64,000 nt of DNA from Korobacter sp963703075 (GCA_963703075.1 OY969786.1:744001-808000); one strand, 5' to 3'. Counted from the stretch's first letter, positions 50,412 to 60,135 are shown. The notes: generated by a model from the sequence alone, not told the origin. Made by a program: numbers and translations.

Positions 50412-50634
50412 TACGATCCTCCAGTCACGTTGATGCTTGGGAATGAGTAGGGTTGCAAACTTCTGCACACAGCCAAACCCGGGTTCGGCTGTGGAAGCTG
50501 CAGAAAACACTGCCGCAGACAGCCAAAACTAACGATTATAGCGGGTTAAGGGGAAGGGGGAGTACGCTGACAGGGCCATACGTACAACACTTGATTGTCA
50601 TTGAATGTTGAAAGAATCGTGGTAGGTTGGGGCC

Positions 50635-50820
50635 ATGGCAGAGCTGAGATGCCCAAGATGTAAGAGCGCGAACATACATCGTTCGCGGCATCGCAACCGC
50701 AGGGAGTGGCTGATTTCCCGGCTGCTCTTTCGTTGCTACGCGCGATGCCACAGCTGCGATTACCGCTTTCTCGCCCCGCATAATATCGCGATGCAGCGAA
50801 GTCCGCGCCGCGCCATCTAA
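50635..50820 (+). CDS. Small zinc-ribbon protein
   Basis: 61 residues. CPRC near the N-terminus (6-9) and CHSC (38-41) flank a basic region, consistent with one zinc ribbon. Arg-rich C-terminus. It is similar in style to zinc-binding small proteins of unknown function. It begins about 220 bp from the divergent sod gene. Confidence 0.5.
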   Translation: MAELRCPRCKSANIHRSRHRNRREWLISRLLFRCYARCHSCDYRFLAPHNIAMQRSPRRAI

Positions 50821-50860
50821 AGCACGACGCCGAACCTCGCTGCTTCCTGCGATTGCCGCA

Positions 50861-51457
50861 CTAGTCGGACGTGCCGAACGAATATCCGAGAGATACGCCG
50901 TAGCGTTCCGAGTGCGAGCTGTTGAACTCGAAGTTATTGTGGGTGTAATACCAGTGCGCTTCCGGTCTCACGAAGAAGCGATTCCAGACGTAAAACCGTA
51001 CCCCGCCACCGACGTGAAGAAGCAAGTGATTGCTGCTGCTGTAATCGGTGCAGCTGAAGGTGCTGCAGGTTTCGTATCCGTAGAACCGGGTGCTCTGGGC
51101 ACCGAAACCAGCAAGAGCTTCTATTTCGACTTTCTTGCCAAGATAGGGCGCATACATCGCATTGAAGTCATACATGATGGGGCGGAAGGGTTCATAACCG
51201 CCATACAGATTGTCTTTGCCGCGCCACGCGACCTCACCTTGCACGCCGAGATGATTCTTCCACAAGTAATCGGCGCTGACCGAAGGGAAGAAGCCTCCAC
51301 CGATCGACTGAGGATAGAAGTTGGTCGATGTGATGGTCTGATTGGAGGGTGCCTTTAAGGTGTTAAAACCGAAAGCGGCATCCAACTGCTGGGCGTAGAG
51401 GCTACCGGCAAACGCAAAAAAACCAAAAAGCAGGACGAGTAGGGGAATCTTTCGCAT
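50861..51457 (-). CDS. Outer membrane beta-barrel protein
   Basis: 198 residues from ATG 51457 (MRKIPLL). Signal peptide about 1-22 (cleavage after SLYA). The remainder has alternating amphipathic strands and ends in YGVSLGYSFGTSD, a barrel-type ending. Cys pair in the YETCSTFSCTD loop. It fits the small OmpA-like eight-strand barrels with unknown role. Its promoter side faces 187 bp of sequence before the DUF481 gene's stop. Confidence 0.75.
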   Translation of the reverse strand: MRKIPLLVLLFGFFAFAGSLYAQQLDAAFGFNTLKAPSNQTITSTNFYPQSIGGGFFPSVSADYLWKNHLGVQGEVAWRGKDNLYGGYEPFRPIMYDFNAMYAPYLGKKVEIEALAGFGAQSTRFYGYETCSTFSCTDYSSSNHLLLHVGGGVRFYVWNRFFVRPEAHWYYTHNNFEFNSSHSERYGVSLGYSFGTSD

Positions 51458-51644
51458 TGAAAATCTCCGCAAATTCTCACGTTCTGATTGGGTCCCAAGC
51501 GGACCAACACTCGATTTCAACTACAACCCCATTAGACGAACAAAGTTGCAGGATGGTTCAAGGGCTTTGGCTGGGATGCGTCGAATTGGTTAACAGTTCG
51601 TCAAGAATTGCAAAGAGCTGGTACTTAGGTGTTGCACGTACACG

Positions 51645-52784
51645 CTATTTCAGCGTGTACGTGAGCCCGGTGGTGAACTGCAGCGAATTCTTTTTGAAGC
51701 CCGGCGGCGGGTTATTTAAGAACCCGTCGAGAAGATTGATCGAGAGACTGAATTTCTTGGAGAGCGGAGCGGCCAGGCCAACCGTGCCCTGCCACGAATA
51801 GGCGTGAGTGTCATTCCACGATGCGTCGTAGAGCAAGCCCTCATTGAAGATCATGTTCTTGGGCAGCTTGCGCAGGTAGGTTTCGGCAAACTCCGAGCCG
51901 AAGAGGTTGACGTTGAGGCTGGAGGTTTCGAACTGCTGTTTCTCGTAGTGCAAGTCGGCTTTCACATCCAATTCTTCGACCTTGTTCTTGAGGACGGTGT
52001 AGCCCAGGCCGCCGCCGAAGAGTGATTGCAGGTCGAGGCCCTGGGAGAAGTTGTGATCGAAGGCGAGGTGGCCGAAGCCATAGAGTTTCTGGCTGAGGTA
52101 TTCGTCCTGCTCGGCGTCGGCGTGGTAGATGCTGGTCTTGACGTCGGGTGAGCCGGGTTGCGTGACCTTGCCGTAACTGTTGCTGAAATCGAGGGCGGTG
52201 CGGGAGCTGGTCGGCAGCCAATCGACGCCGGGGACGGAGCGCACGAGGGCGATGCCGGTGGTGATGTTCTGGTTTTTCTGAGTCGCCTCAACAAGAGAAA
52301 CACCGGCCGTGACGGCGCCCACCCAGCCATTCATCCATCCTTCGCGGTGGTTCATGGCTTTGTCGAAGCTAGCCTGGTCGATGGCGAAAGCGGCTTGGTC
52401 CAGCGGAACAGGTGTGGCCGCGGCGCCGCTCACAACGATCTTGTTGTCTTCGACGACGAGCGTTCCCTCGGGAACCTTGGTGGCGCCCCGGTGCTTCTTA
52501 TCGAGCTTGGCGTCCTTGGCGATCACGGCGAAACTTTTCGCGGTATGCAGGTTCTTGACCTTGGCCAAGTCGAAAGTGACGTCGCCGAGCATGTCGCTAT
52601 GGAAGGACACTTTCCCATCGGCAACCTTGGTCAGTTGTCCCGACATCTGCTCGCCGTTGACGAAGGTCACGACATCGGGCGTAGCCGGAGGATCGGCGGC
52701 GAATGTAGCGATATGCAACGTGGCGAGAAGAGTGGCGATGCTCAGGAAAGTCTTCAGCGTGGGGATCAGAGTCGTGCGTGCCAT
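51645..52784 (-). CDS. DUF481 (YdiY-like) outer membrane protein
   Basis: 379 residues from ATG 52784 (MARTTLIP), or 385 from 52802. Signal peptide about 1-25 (cleavage after ATFA). Residues 35-70 resemble a small beta-domain (VVTFVNGEQMSGQLTKVADGKV) that precedes the barrel in many such proteins. The DUF481 barrel follows (RTALDFSNSYGKV, AFDHNFSQGLDLQSLFGGGLGY) and ends LQFTTGLTYTLK with a C-terminal hydrophobic strand. Function unknown. Divergent from the ABC-F gene. Confidence 0.85.
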   Translation of the reverse strand: MARTTLIPTLKTFLSIATLLATLHIATFAADPPATPDVVTFVNGEQMSGQLTKVADGKVSFHSDMLGDVTFDLAKVKNLHTAKSFAVIAKDAKLDKKHRGATKVPEGTLVVEDNKIVVSGAAATPVPLDQAAFAIDQASFDKAMNHREGWMNGWVGAVTAGVSLVEATQKNQNITTGIALVRSVPGVDWLPTSSRTALDFSNSYGKVTQPGSPDVKTSIYHADAEQDEYLSQKLYGFGHLAFDHNFSQGLDLQSLFGGGLGYTVLKNKVEELDVKADLHYEKQQFETSSLNVNLFGSEFAETYLRKLPKNMIFNEGLLYDASWNDTHAYSWQGTVGLAAPLSKKFSLSINLLDGFLNNPPPGFKKNSLQFTTGLTYTLK

Positions 52785-52884
52785 CTGGAGAGCGTAGCGC
52801 ACTGATTTGGAGTTGCGCTACTGACCGACGATAATTAATGGGACACGTACTCAAATAGTTTATTTCAGAAGAAAAGCGGCGGAT

Positions 52885-54687
52885 TTGAGCATCCTCATCA
52901 ACGCACAACAGATTTCGAAAGTCTTCGGCGCAACCACGCTGTTCCGCAACGTCTCGCTCACGATTTCCGATAACGAACGGGTGGGGCTGATTGGCCCGAA
53001 TGGTTCCGGGAAATCGACGCTGCTGAAAGTGCTGGCGGGCGAGATGGAGCCCGATGATGGCGCAGTGACGCGGCGCAAGCGCGTGGTGGTGAGCTACGTC
53101 GCGCAGGATTCGGAATTCGACGCCGGGCGCACAGTGCGTAGCGTGATTGAGGATTCTTTGCGGCGCGCCAAGGTTGCGGAAGCCGACCAGGCGGGAAGAA
53201 CGGGTGAGACGCTGGGGCGGGTAGGTTTCCAGGATTTCAATGCGCAGGCAAGCGCGCTCTCGGGTGGATGGCGAAAGCGATTGGCGATTGCGGAAGCTCT
53301 GGTGCAGCATCCGGACCTGTTGTTGCTGGATGAGCCGACGAACCACCTAGACCTGGCGGGGATCAATTGGCTGGAGGAGTTCCTGGAGGATGCGCCGTTC
53401 GCCTGCGTCGTCGTGAGTCACGACCGTTATTTTCTGGAAAACGTGGCCAGCCGCACGGCAGAGTTGAGCCGCGCATATGAAGACGGGCTGCTGATGGTGG
53501 AAGGAAACTACAGCGAATTCCTGGTGAAGAAAGAAGAGTTTCTGGAAGCGCAGAGCAAGCGGCAGGACGCGTTGGAAAACCGGGTGAAGACGGAAATTGA
53601 ATGGCTGCGACGCGGGCCGAAGGCGCGCACGACGAAGTCGAAGGCGCGCATCAACAAGGCGAACGAGATGATCGGCGAGCTGGCGGACTTGAATGCACGG
53701 ACGCGCACGGCGACGGCCGACATTGATTTCGCGGCCACCGAGCGGCGTACCAAGCGGCTGATCGAGTTGGAGCGGGTGACCTTTCAGTATGGCGAGCGCA
53801 CCCTTTTTCAGGACCTGGATTTTCTGATCACGGCGGGAACGCGGGTCGGCCTCGTGGGTCCGAATGGCAGCGGTAAGACAACGATCCTGCGGTTGCTGAA
53901 CGATGAACTGCAACCGGTGGCAGGAGAGATCAAGCGAGCGAATGCGTTGCGCATCGTGTATTTCGACCAGAACCGGCAGCTCGATCCGGAGGTCACGTTG
54001 CGACGCGCGCTCGCGCCGGAGGGCGACTCTGTGGTGTATCAGGACCGGGTGATCCACGTGGCTTCGTGGGCGGCAAGGTTCTTATTCAGTGGGGACCAGT
54101 TGAATCAGCCGGTGGGTAGCTTGTCGGGGGGCGAGCGGGCGCGGGTGCTGATTGCGAAGTTGATGCTGCAGCCGGCGGACGTGCTGCTGCTCGATGAGCC
54201 GACCAACGATCTCGACATCCCGACGCTGGAGATTTTAGAGGAGAGCCTGCTGGAATTTCGCGGCGCGCTGGTGCTGGTAACGCACGACCGCTACATGCTG
54301 GATCGCGTGTCGACGGTGGTGCTGGGACTCGATGGGCTGGGTGGAGTAGAGCGTTTCGCGGATTACTCGCAGTGGGAGCAGTGGCAGCGGGAGCAGTTGT
54401 CGCCACGGAAAGCGGTGCCGGCGGAGGTAAAACGCGAGGCAGCGGCGCCGGCGCCGCAGAAAAAGAAGTTGTCGTACATGGAAGCGCGTGAGTATGCGGC
54501 GATCGAGCAACGCATTGCGGCGGCGGAGGAGCGGCTGAAGGTCGCGCGCGAGAGTTTCGAAGATCCATCGATTGCGAGCGATGCGGGGAAGTTGATGGCG
54601 GCGCAAGAAGAGATGCAGTCGGCGCAGAAGTGCGTGGACGCGCTGTTGGAGCGGTGGGCGGAATTGGAAGAGAAGGGAAGCAGCTAG
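52885..54687 (+). CDS. ABC-F family ATPase (Uup-like)
   Basis: 600 residues from TTG 52885. Two ATPase domains: Walker A GPNGSGKST (about 36) and GPNGSGKTT (about 330); signatures LSGGWRKR and LSGGERAR; Walker B LLLLDEPTNHLD and LLLDEPTNDLD. A linker (about 220-300) and a C-terminal coiled coil (about 520-600) fit the Uup group. No membrane segments. ABC-F proteins act on the ribosome or on DNA intermediates. Its stop overlaps the convergent hicB stop at CTAG. Confidence 0.92.
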   Translation: MSILINAQQISKVFGATTLFRNVSLTISDNERVGLIGPNGSGKSTLLKVLAGEMEPDDGAVTRRKRVVVSYVAQDSEFDAGRTVRSVIEDSLRRAKVAEADQAGRTGETLGRVGFQDFNAQASALSGGWRKRLAIAEALVQHPDLLLLDEPTNHLDLAGINWLEEFLEDAPFACVVVSHDRYFLENVASRTAELSRAYEDGLLMVEGNYSEFLVKKEEFLEAQSKRQDALENRVKTEIEWLRRGPKARTTKSKARINKANEMIGELADLNARTRTATADIDFAATERRTKRLIELERVTFQYGERTLFQDLDFLITAGTRVGLVGPNGSGKTTILRLLNDELQPVAGEIKRANALRIVYFDQNRQLDPEVTLRRALAPEGDSVVYQDRVIHVASWAARFLFSGDQLNQPVGSLSGGERARVLIAKLMLQPADVLLLDEPTNDLDIPTLEILEESLLEFRGALVLVTHDRYMLDRVSTVVLGLDGLGGVERFADYSQWEQWQREQLSPRKAVPAEVKREAAAPAPQKKKLSYMEAREYAAIEQRIAAAEERLKVARESFEDPSIASDAGKLMAAQEEMQSAQKCVDALLERWAELEEKGSS

Positions 54688-55073
54688 CGCGTGCCGGTTC
54701 TGCCCAATGCACGGTTGACGATGTAGGCAGAGCGAGTGAGTTTTGCAGCCGCGGCACGGCGATCGATTTCCGCGATCTGGCTTTCACGCGCGGTGATGTT
54801 GACGCGAACGGTCTTTTCCTGCGGTGCCACTTCGACGAGGAACGCAACCGAACCTTTCATTGCGGGGTCGCCCTGCAGTTCGTCGAGGGTGGAAGGTTCG
54901 GGAATGTCCTCGCCGTCTTCCTTCATACCTTCAATATGAAGTGCCAGAGCCTCGGCGGCCAATTTGCGTGCTTCTTCCAGGGTCGATCCGGCGGTGATGC
55001 AGCCCGGGAAATCCGGGAAACTGACGCCGTAGTCCGATTTCCTATCCTTGTGCAGATATGCGATGTATTCCAT
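54684..55073 (-). CDS. hicB: HicB-type antitoxin
   Basis: 129 residues from ATG 55073. The N-terminal HicB fold reads YIAYLHKDRKSDYGVSFPDFPGCITAGSTLEEA, with the C-terminal DNA-binding part VRVNITARESQIAEIDRRAAAAKLTRSAYIVNRAL (ribbon-helix-helix type). It should bind the HicA toxin and repress the pair. It follows hicA by 10 bp. Confidence 0.88.
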   Translation of the reverse strand: MEYIAYLHKDRKSDYGVSFPDFPGCITAGSTLEEARKLAAEALALHIEGMKEDGEDIPEPSTLDELQGDPAMKGSVAFLVEVAPQEKTVRVNITARESQIAEIDRRAAAAKLTRSAYIVNRALGRTGTR

Positions 55074-55083
55074 TGCTCGATCC

Positions 55084-55272
55084 TCAGCGGAGCTTGATAC
55101 CAGCCTGTTTTTCGATGCTACGTAAGGTTCCGAGTGGCACGTCCTTGCGCGGTGAAGGTACCGTGACCCGCCCCTGCTTCGTGGCGTGCTTGAACTGTTT
55201 GTGACTTCCCGATTGGGCAACCTCGAACCAGCCATCCTGCTCGAGCCTCCTGATGATTTCCCGGCTGGTCAC
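55084..55272 (-). CDS. hicA: HicA-type toxin
   Basis: 62 residues from GTG 55272. Double-stranded-RNA-binding-like fold with the conserved catalytic His24 in SGSHKQF, preceded by LEQDGWFEVAQ, and VTVPSPRKDVPLGTLRSIEKQAGI. HicA cleaves mRNA. It is the first gene of the pair, in the usual toxin-first order. Confidence 0.9.
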   Translation of the reverse strand: MTSREIIRRLEQDGWFEVAQSGSHKQFKHATKQGRVTVPSPRKDVPLGTLRSIEKQAGIKLR

Positions 55273-55394
55273 GAAACTCCCTAGGTGTCATCATACACAC
55301 GAAATACACACCACTCCAAACGAAAAAGGGGATTGGCCGTGCGCGTCGCTGAGTTGGGTTGATGCGAGGAGCACTGGTGGAGGTCAGGTGCGAT

Positions 55395-55931
55395 CTACTC
55401 CGCCACCATCTTCGCTTTCATGGTGACGGCGCCGACGCACCAGAGGAAGGCGTCTTCGAGGCGCTCGCGGTTGATTTGTTGGCGCAGGAATTCGCCGTAG
55501 TCATGAGTTTCCATGAGGTGTTCCATCAGGGCGCTGAGAGCTTCCTGATAGGGCGGCGGCATGCTGAGGCGGGTGGCGCGGACGAGGTCGTCGAGCACTT
55601 CCAGACAATCGAGGATGATGCGGTCCGGGTCGGACTCTTCGGAGTTGACGAGGTAGAGTGCCTGGGCGACGTCGCAGATCATGTCAAGGTCGTCGGGAGG
55701 GGCACCGAGGGCCTGCATGGTGGGGTCACCGATCTCAAGGGCCTGGGTGGCGAGCTCAGGGCGCGCGAAGAAGACGATGCGATCGCCAACAGTGGTGATG
55801 GGGCGCTCGTTCTCGCCACCAAAAGCGAAGAGGGTGTAGAACTGGGGGCCTTCGGCCGCCGGGTCGATGCGAAAGCCCACCAGGTAGAGTTCTTCCGTGC
55901 TTTGCGGAGGGAGGATGGGGAGGTCGCTCAT
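55395..55931 (-). CDS. Hypothetical acidic protein
   Basis: 178 residues from ATG 55931. Strongly acidic. No motif recognised. It reads ELYLVGFRIDPAAEGPQFYTLFAFGGENERPITTVGDRIVFF, then a helical C-terminal region. It may be a cytoplasmic protein; in-frame upstream starts exist. It is divergent from the ECF sigma gene, and the 302 bp between them (55932-56233) show no further feature that I can name. Confidence 0.65.
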   Translation of the reverse strand: MSDLPILPPQSTEELYLVGFRIDPAAEGPQFYTLFAFGGENERPITTVGDRIVFFARPELATQALEIGDPTMQALGAPPDDLDMICDVAQALYLVNSEESDPDRIILDCLEVLDDLVRATRLSMPPPYQEALSALMEHLMETHDYGEFLRQQINRERLEDAFLWCVGAVTMKAKMVAE

Positions 55932-56233
55932 GCCAGGAAACCGGACAGCCATCCTAACATTCATGCAAACCCTCGTGGCAGAGCACCACAACTTGCTACA
56001 ATTCCCGCAAGTGTCGGGTGCGATTGAACTTTTGCGCTCGTCGCAGCGTATCGACAGGAATGGGACTTGGGGCTGGCGGGATCGCCCTTGCAATAGAAGT
56101 TGGCAGGGACTTCAGAACTGGCTTCCCGAAAGACACGGCTGCGGGAAAGCTCGCAGGCCGCGCATTGGTAGCGGTCCCCGGGCACGGAGCAGCGGGTGTC
56201 GGCAGGGATGGGCGCAGTTCGGCGGAGCGGCGG

Positions 56234-56836
56234 TTGGACGAAAATCAGGCGATCGCCATACTGGTTCGTCGCTGTGTGGCCGGAGATGCGGCTGCCTGGG
56301 AAGATATCGTCCGCCAGCTGAACCGGCGTATCTACAATCTTTGCTATCGTTTCGCCGGATCCGCCGATGACGCACAAGACCTCACCCAAGAGGTCTTCAT
56401 CAAGATTTACCGCACCCTCCCGAGCTTCGATTCCGGCAAAGCTTCGTTTGTTACCTGGGTAACCACGGTGACACGGAACTTGCTCGTGGATCATTTCCGT
56501 AAAGGTAAGTACGACCGGATTACCGACTCACTGGACGCCCCGATGGGCGACGAGGAAGACGGGGCCGGGCTGGGAACGCAAATCCAGGACAAGGGCCAGA
56601 GCCCGGATGAGCGGTTGCAGTCGTTGGAAACGAAGGAACTGGTCCACGGGGCACTGCAGAAGTTGTCGCCTGAATTGCGGGAAGCGGTTATCTTACGGGA
56701 CCTGCAGGACATGGATTACAAAGAAATTTCCCAAGTGTTAAAGATTCCGGAAGGCACGGTGAAATCGAGAATTAATCGAGGCCGGACGGAACTTGCAAGG
56801 CTATTGCAACGTAGTAATAGGCAGGTCGGCGATTAA
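56234..56836 (+). CDS. ECF sigma factor (RpoE-like)
   Basis: 200 residues from TTG 56234; an in-frame ATG at 56018 would add 72 Gly/Arg-rich residues that look non-coding. Region 2 (about 20-90: DAQDLTQEVFIKIYRTLPSF, FVTWVTTVTRNLLVDHFRK) and region 4 (about 140-195: LSPELREAVILRDLQDMDYKEISQVLKIPEGTVKSRINRGR). The gene for a zinc-finger anti-sigma follows after 63 bp, so the sigma is likely released under envelope stress. Start uncertain. Confidence 0.85.
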   Translation: MDENQAIAILVRRCVAGDAAAWEDIVRQLNRRIYNLCYRFAGSADDAQDLTQEVFIKIYRTLPSFDSGKASFVTWVTTVTRNLLVDHFRKGKYDRITDSLDAPMGDEEDGAGLGTQIQDKGQSPDERLQSLETKELVHGALQKLSPELREAVILRDLQDMDYKEISQVLKIPEGTVKSRINRGRTELARLLQRSNRQVGD

Positions 56837-56899
56837 ATTGCTAGACCAGCCGGACTCCGGTTGTGAGAGCGACCGGATACGAGGAGTTTGAGAGCTGCC

Positions 56900-57610
56900 A
56901 TGAACGGCGAAGAAAAATTCGAGACGCAGTGTACGGACTTCGATGCGCTGCTGACAGACGCTCTCGATGGGCTCCTGAAAGGCGAGCAGTTGGCAGGGTT
57001 CGAGCGCCACAAAGCGCAGTGCCCCTCCTGCAGTTTGCTGTTCCAGGAAACTAAGTCCGGACTTGATTGGCTGCACACGCTGGACGAGGTCGAGCCTCCG
57101 CTCAACCTGGTGCACAACGTGATTGCCGCCACCAGCGGGGCCGAGGTCAGCTCGTCCGCGGCGGAGATGTTGCCGCGCAAGAGTTGGCTGGCGCAGATGA
57201 AAGAGCGCTGGGTACCGAGCCTGGGATCGCTGATGACGCCGCGTTTCGCGATGTCATTCGGGATGGCGTTCTTTTCCGTCTCGATGCTGATGAGCGTGGC
57301 GGGCGTGCGGTTAGGCGATATTCGCCATCTCGATCTGTCATCGAAGGGAATTCGCAAAACGTATTACGAGACGCAAGCGCGGGCCACCCGGTATTACGAG
57401 AACATCCGGCTGGTGTACGAGATTGAATCGCGCGTGCGCCAGTTGAAGAAGGCTGCCACGAGTCCGGAGCCAAAGAGCCAGGAGTCCAAGCCTGAGTCGA
57501 ACCAGAACCAGAGCAAAGACCCTGACCGCAGGGAGCAGAACTACAGCCGGCACGACCAGAACGAGGTTTTGGCGGTAGTAGTTCGCGACCGTATCGCTGA
57601 GCGCGGTTAA
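56900..57610 (+). CDS. Anti-sigma factor with zinc finger, membrane-anchored
   Basis: 236 residues from ATG 56900. N-terminal anti-sigma zinc finger HKAQCPSC (His and two Cys, about 38-45). One membrane helix (about 118-138, FAMSFGMAFFSVSMLMSVAG). The outer segment is charged and ends in a Ser/Pro/Lys/Asp-rich tail. It is expected to hold the ECF sigma at the membrane. The next gene starts 86 bp downstream. Confidence 0.85.
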   Translation: MNGEEKFETQCTDFDALLTDALDGLLKGEQLAGFERHKAQCPSCSLLFQETKSGLDWLHTLDEVEPPLNLVHNVIAATSGAEVSSSAAEMLPRKSWLAQMKERWVPSLGSLMTPRFAMSFGMAFFSVSMLMSVAGVRLGDIRHLDLSSKGIRKTYYETQARATRYYENIRLVYEIESRVRQLKKAATSPEPKSQESKPESNQNQSKDPDRREQNYSRHDQNEVLAVVVRDRIAERG

Positions 57611-57696
57611 CTGCTGTTGTGACTGGGGAAGACCAACCCAGCAAGCCAGTGAGGTTTGCCGGGATCCCGGAAGTTTGGGGGAGAGGAGAAACACCA

Positions 57697-58449
57697 ATGA
57701 ACTGCGCCAATCATCCAGATACACCCGCATCCGCCTTTTGCCGGACCTGCGGCAAGGCGCTGTGTTCCACTTGCTCGCGCGATGTGCGCGGGGTGATTTA
57801 CTGCGAGGAGTGTCTCGCGAGCCGGCTGGGAGATACAGTACCGCCGACGGCGACTCCTCCGTATGCCACCGTTCCCCCAGTCGGTACGCCCGTGGTCATT
57901 CGCCAGGGGGGAAGCCCCGGACTGGCAGCGCTGCTTTCGTTCATCCCCGGAGTCGGACAGATGTACAACGAGCAGTATGCGAAGGGACTGATTTTTGTTC
58001 TGATCTTCGCGGCCCTGATCCAGATCACCGACCACGTGAACGGCCTGTTCGGATTATTAATAGCCGGCTTCTATATCTACCAGATCATCGATGCTTACAA
58101 GACGGCGGAAGCTCGCCGCTTCGGACAGCCACTGCCCGATCCATTCGGGTTAAACGACATGCTGGGGGGCAAGAGCAAGCCAGCGTACAGCACTGCACCA
58201 GCAGCGGCGTATGTGGCGCAGCCGGGAGATCCTAACGCGCCGCCGGTGGTCGTTGCGCCGGTGGAAGAGGTGCCGGAGAAACCCGGCACTCCGATCGGCG
58301 CGATCATCCTGATCGGGCTGGGCGTGCTTTTCCTGCTCGATTCCTTTGACCTCTTCCGGTTCGATTGGTTCAGCCGGACGTGGCCTGTGATCCTGATCGT
58401 CATCGGGGTCTGGATCTTCATCCGCCGCAGAGATGCGGCAGCGAAATAG
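57697..58449 (+). CDS. B-box zinc finger and TM-containing membrane protein
   Basis: 250 residues from ATG 57697 (GAGAGGAG upstream). N-terminal zinc-binding part (CANH, CRTCGKALCSTC, YCEEC, about 3-39). Pro/Thr linker. Two helices about 75-125. C-terminal DUF5668-like part with helices (PIGAIILIGLGVLFLLDSF, WPVILIVIGVWIFI). It belongs to the envelope-stress-type operon after the anti-sigma gene. Function unknown. Confidence 0.75.
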   Translation: MNCANHPDTPASAFCRTCGKALCSTCSRDVRGVIYCEECLASRLGDTVPPTATPPYATVPPVGTPVVIRQGGSPGLAALLSFIPGVGQMYNEQYAKGLIFVLIFAALIQITDHVNGLFGLLIAGFYIYQIIDAYKTAEARRFGQPLPDPFGLNDMLGGKSKPAYSTAPAAAYVAQPGDPNAPPVVVAPVEEVPEKPGTPIGAIILIGLGVLFLLDSFDLFRFDWFSRTWPVILIVIGVWIFIRRRDAAAK

Positions 58450-58457
58450 GAGGCATC

Positions 58458-58760
58458 ATGTACCGCTACAACCGCAGATGTTCCTGTGATCGCTGTAAGG
58501 CGCACGCCTTGATGGGGCCGTCCATCCTGATAACGATTGGAGTGCTATTTCTGCTGCAGGAGTTCGGGTCCTGGCGAGTGGGATTCGATCATACGTGGCC
58601 GCTAATCCTGATCGTCGTCGGAGGAGTGATTCTCGCTATGCGGAATGCATCGATGACGAACCATATCGACCCGGCACAGCCGTATGTCGTGCTCCAGCAG
58701 CCTGTGGCGGCCGCTCCGGTAACTCCAGAGGCTCCGAATTCGGAGGTGAGTCATGGCTAG
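58458..58760 (+). CDS. DUF5668-like small membrane protein
   Basis: 100 residues. Cys-rich N-terminus (RRCSCDRCKAH), two helices (about 18-34 and 45-63; ILITIGVLFLLQEFGSW, HTWPLILIVVGGVILAM) resembling the C-terminal segment of the previous protein, and a Pro/Val/Ala-rich tail. It overlaps the next gene by 8 bp. Confidence 0.75.
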   Translation: MYRYNRRCSCDRCKAHALMGPSILITIGVLFLLQEFGSWRVGFDHTWPLILIVVGGVILAMRNASMTNHIDPAQPYVVLQQPVAAAPVTPEAPNSEVSHG

Positions 58761-60135
58761 CCCGGTAATGGCACCTCCTGCTCCTCCGCGACGGCGCAAG
58801 TCTTACGCCGGAGCGGTGGTACTGATCCTGATCGGAGTAATTTTTCTACTGCACAACTTTGGGGTGGTCTCGGCGTGGCAGTTTTACGCGCGCTGGTGGC
58901 CACTGATCATCATCCTGGTCGGCGTGATCAAGCTGATCGAGTATTACCAGGCGAAGAACGAGAATGCGGTGCCCTCGGGAGTCACGTTCGGGACGATTGT
59001 CCTGCTGTTCTTCGTGATCGTATCGGGTCTTTCGATCTCGAAGGCGGAGGGCGTGAACTGGGGCGCGGTGCGCGACCAGATCGGCATCGACATGGGCGAT
59101 GACGATCTCGAGCACTTCGGGCAGAACAGTTACACCTACGAAGACCGTCTCGAACAGGCGTTTCCCGCGAATGGCAGCGTGAAAGTGGTTTGCGATCGCG
59201 GCAACATCAACATCAACGCTTCAAACGACGGTAAAATCCGGGTGCTGGTCCACAAAAAAATCTGGGCCGGAAGCCAGGGCGATGGCGACAGCACGAACCA
59301 GAGCTCCAAGCCGACGATTGAGATCAATGGAACGGCGGTGGTGGTGAATGCGAACACGCAGGCGGGCGGCAAGCATCCGGTCGAAGACGACATGGATATC
59401 TTCCTCCCACGCAAAGCGGATGTCGTGCTGAACACTCGGCATGGCGATGTAAGCGTCGTGGGACGCGACGGCCAGCTTTCCGTTTCCCACCAGATGGGAA
59501 CGGCGAACTTCGAGGACATCACCGGCAACGTGGATGTGAACGGAGAGAAGATCACGATACGCGGGACCCGGCTGAACGGGAATATCGCCATCCAGGGACG
59601 GGTGACGGAAGTCACCCTCGAGGATGTTTCCGGAAGCGCGACGTTGAACGGGGACAGCTTTGACGAGGTCCGGGTCGCGAAGATCGCCAAGACGTTCGCC
59701 TTCAAGTCATACCGGACAGACCTGGAATTCGCCAGTCTGCCGGGAGACTTCGACATGAGCTCCGATGACCTTCGCGCCAAGGATGTAGTCGGCCCGGTGC
59801 GGGTGGTCACGCGCTCGAAGACGATTCACCTGGACGATGTGATCGGCGATGTGCGGATTGAGAACTCAAGCGGGGACGTGGAAGTGCATGCCGCCAAGCT
59901 GGGGAACTATGACATTCGCAACCATCATGGCGATGTGACGGTCACGGTTCCTAACAAGGCATCGTTCAGCGTCGACGCCAAGACGCAGCACGGCGATGCC
60001 AGCTCAGACTTCACCGAGTTGAAATTGAATAACAACGACAACCAGGGCGAAGTCACGGGACAGGTTGGCAGCGGCGGACCGAAGATCGTGATTACGACGG
60101 ATGGCGCGGACGTGAACATTCGCAAGAGCAGCTAG
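58753..60135 (+). CDS. Membrane-anchored DUF4097-like beta-helix protein
   Basis: 460 residues. N-terminal helices (about 20-36, 45-62 and 76-96) of DUF5668 type, then a long repeat-rich extracytoplasmic beta-helix-like domain (about 135-455) with units such as DVVLNTRHGDVSVVG, GNVDVNGEKITIRG, GDVRIENSSGDVEVHA and YDIRNHHGDVTVTV, the DUF4097 pattern. Proteins of this type are often induced by cell-envelope stress. It is the last gene of the ECF operon and is closed by a terminator. Confidence 0.8.
   Translation: MASPVMAPPAPPRRRKSYAGAVVLILIGVIFLLHNFGVVSAWQFYARWWPLIIILVGVIKLIEYYQAKNENAVPSGVTFGTIVLLFFVIVSGLSISKAEGVNWGAVRDQIGIDMGDDDLEHFGQNSYTYEDRLEQAFPANGSVKVVCDRGNININASNDGKIRVLVHKKIWAGSQGDGDSTNQSSKPTIEINGTAVVVNANTQAGGKHPVEDDMDIFLPRKADVVLNTRHGDVSVVGRDGQLSVSHQMGTANFEDITGNVDVNGEKITIRGTRLNGNIAIQGRVTEVTLEDVSGSATLNGDSFDEVRVAKIAKTFAFKSYRTDLEFASLPGDFDMSSDDLRAKDVVGPVRVVTRSKTIHLDDVIGDVRIENSSGDVEVHAAKLGNYDIRNHHGDVTVTVPNKASFSVDAKTQHGDASSDFTELKLNNNDNQGEVTGQVGSGGPKIVITTDGADVNIRKSS

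Noticed and set aside
56018..56233. N-terminal extension of the ECF sigma factor from ATG 56018
   Set aside because: Gly/Arg-rich sequence without similarity to sigma regions; TTG 56234 starts directly before region 2.
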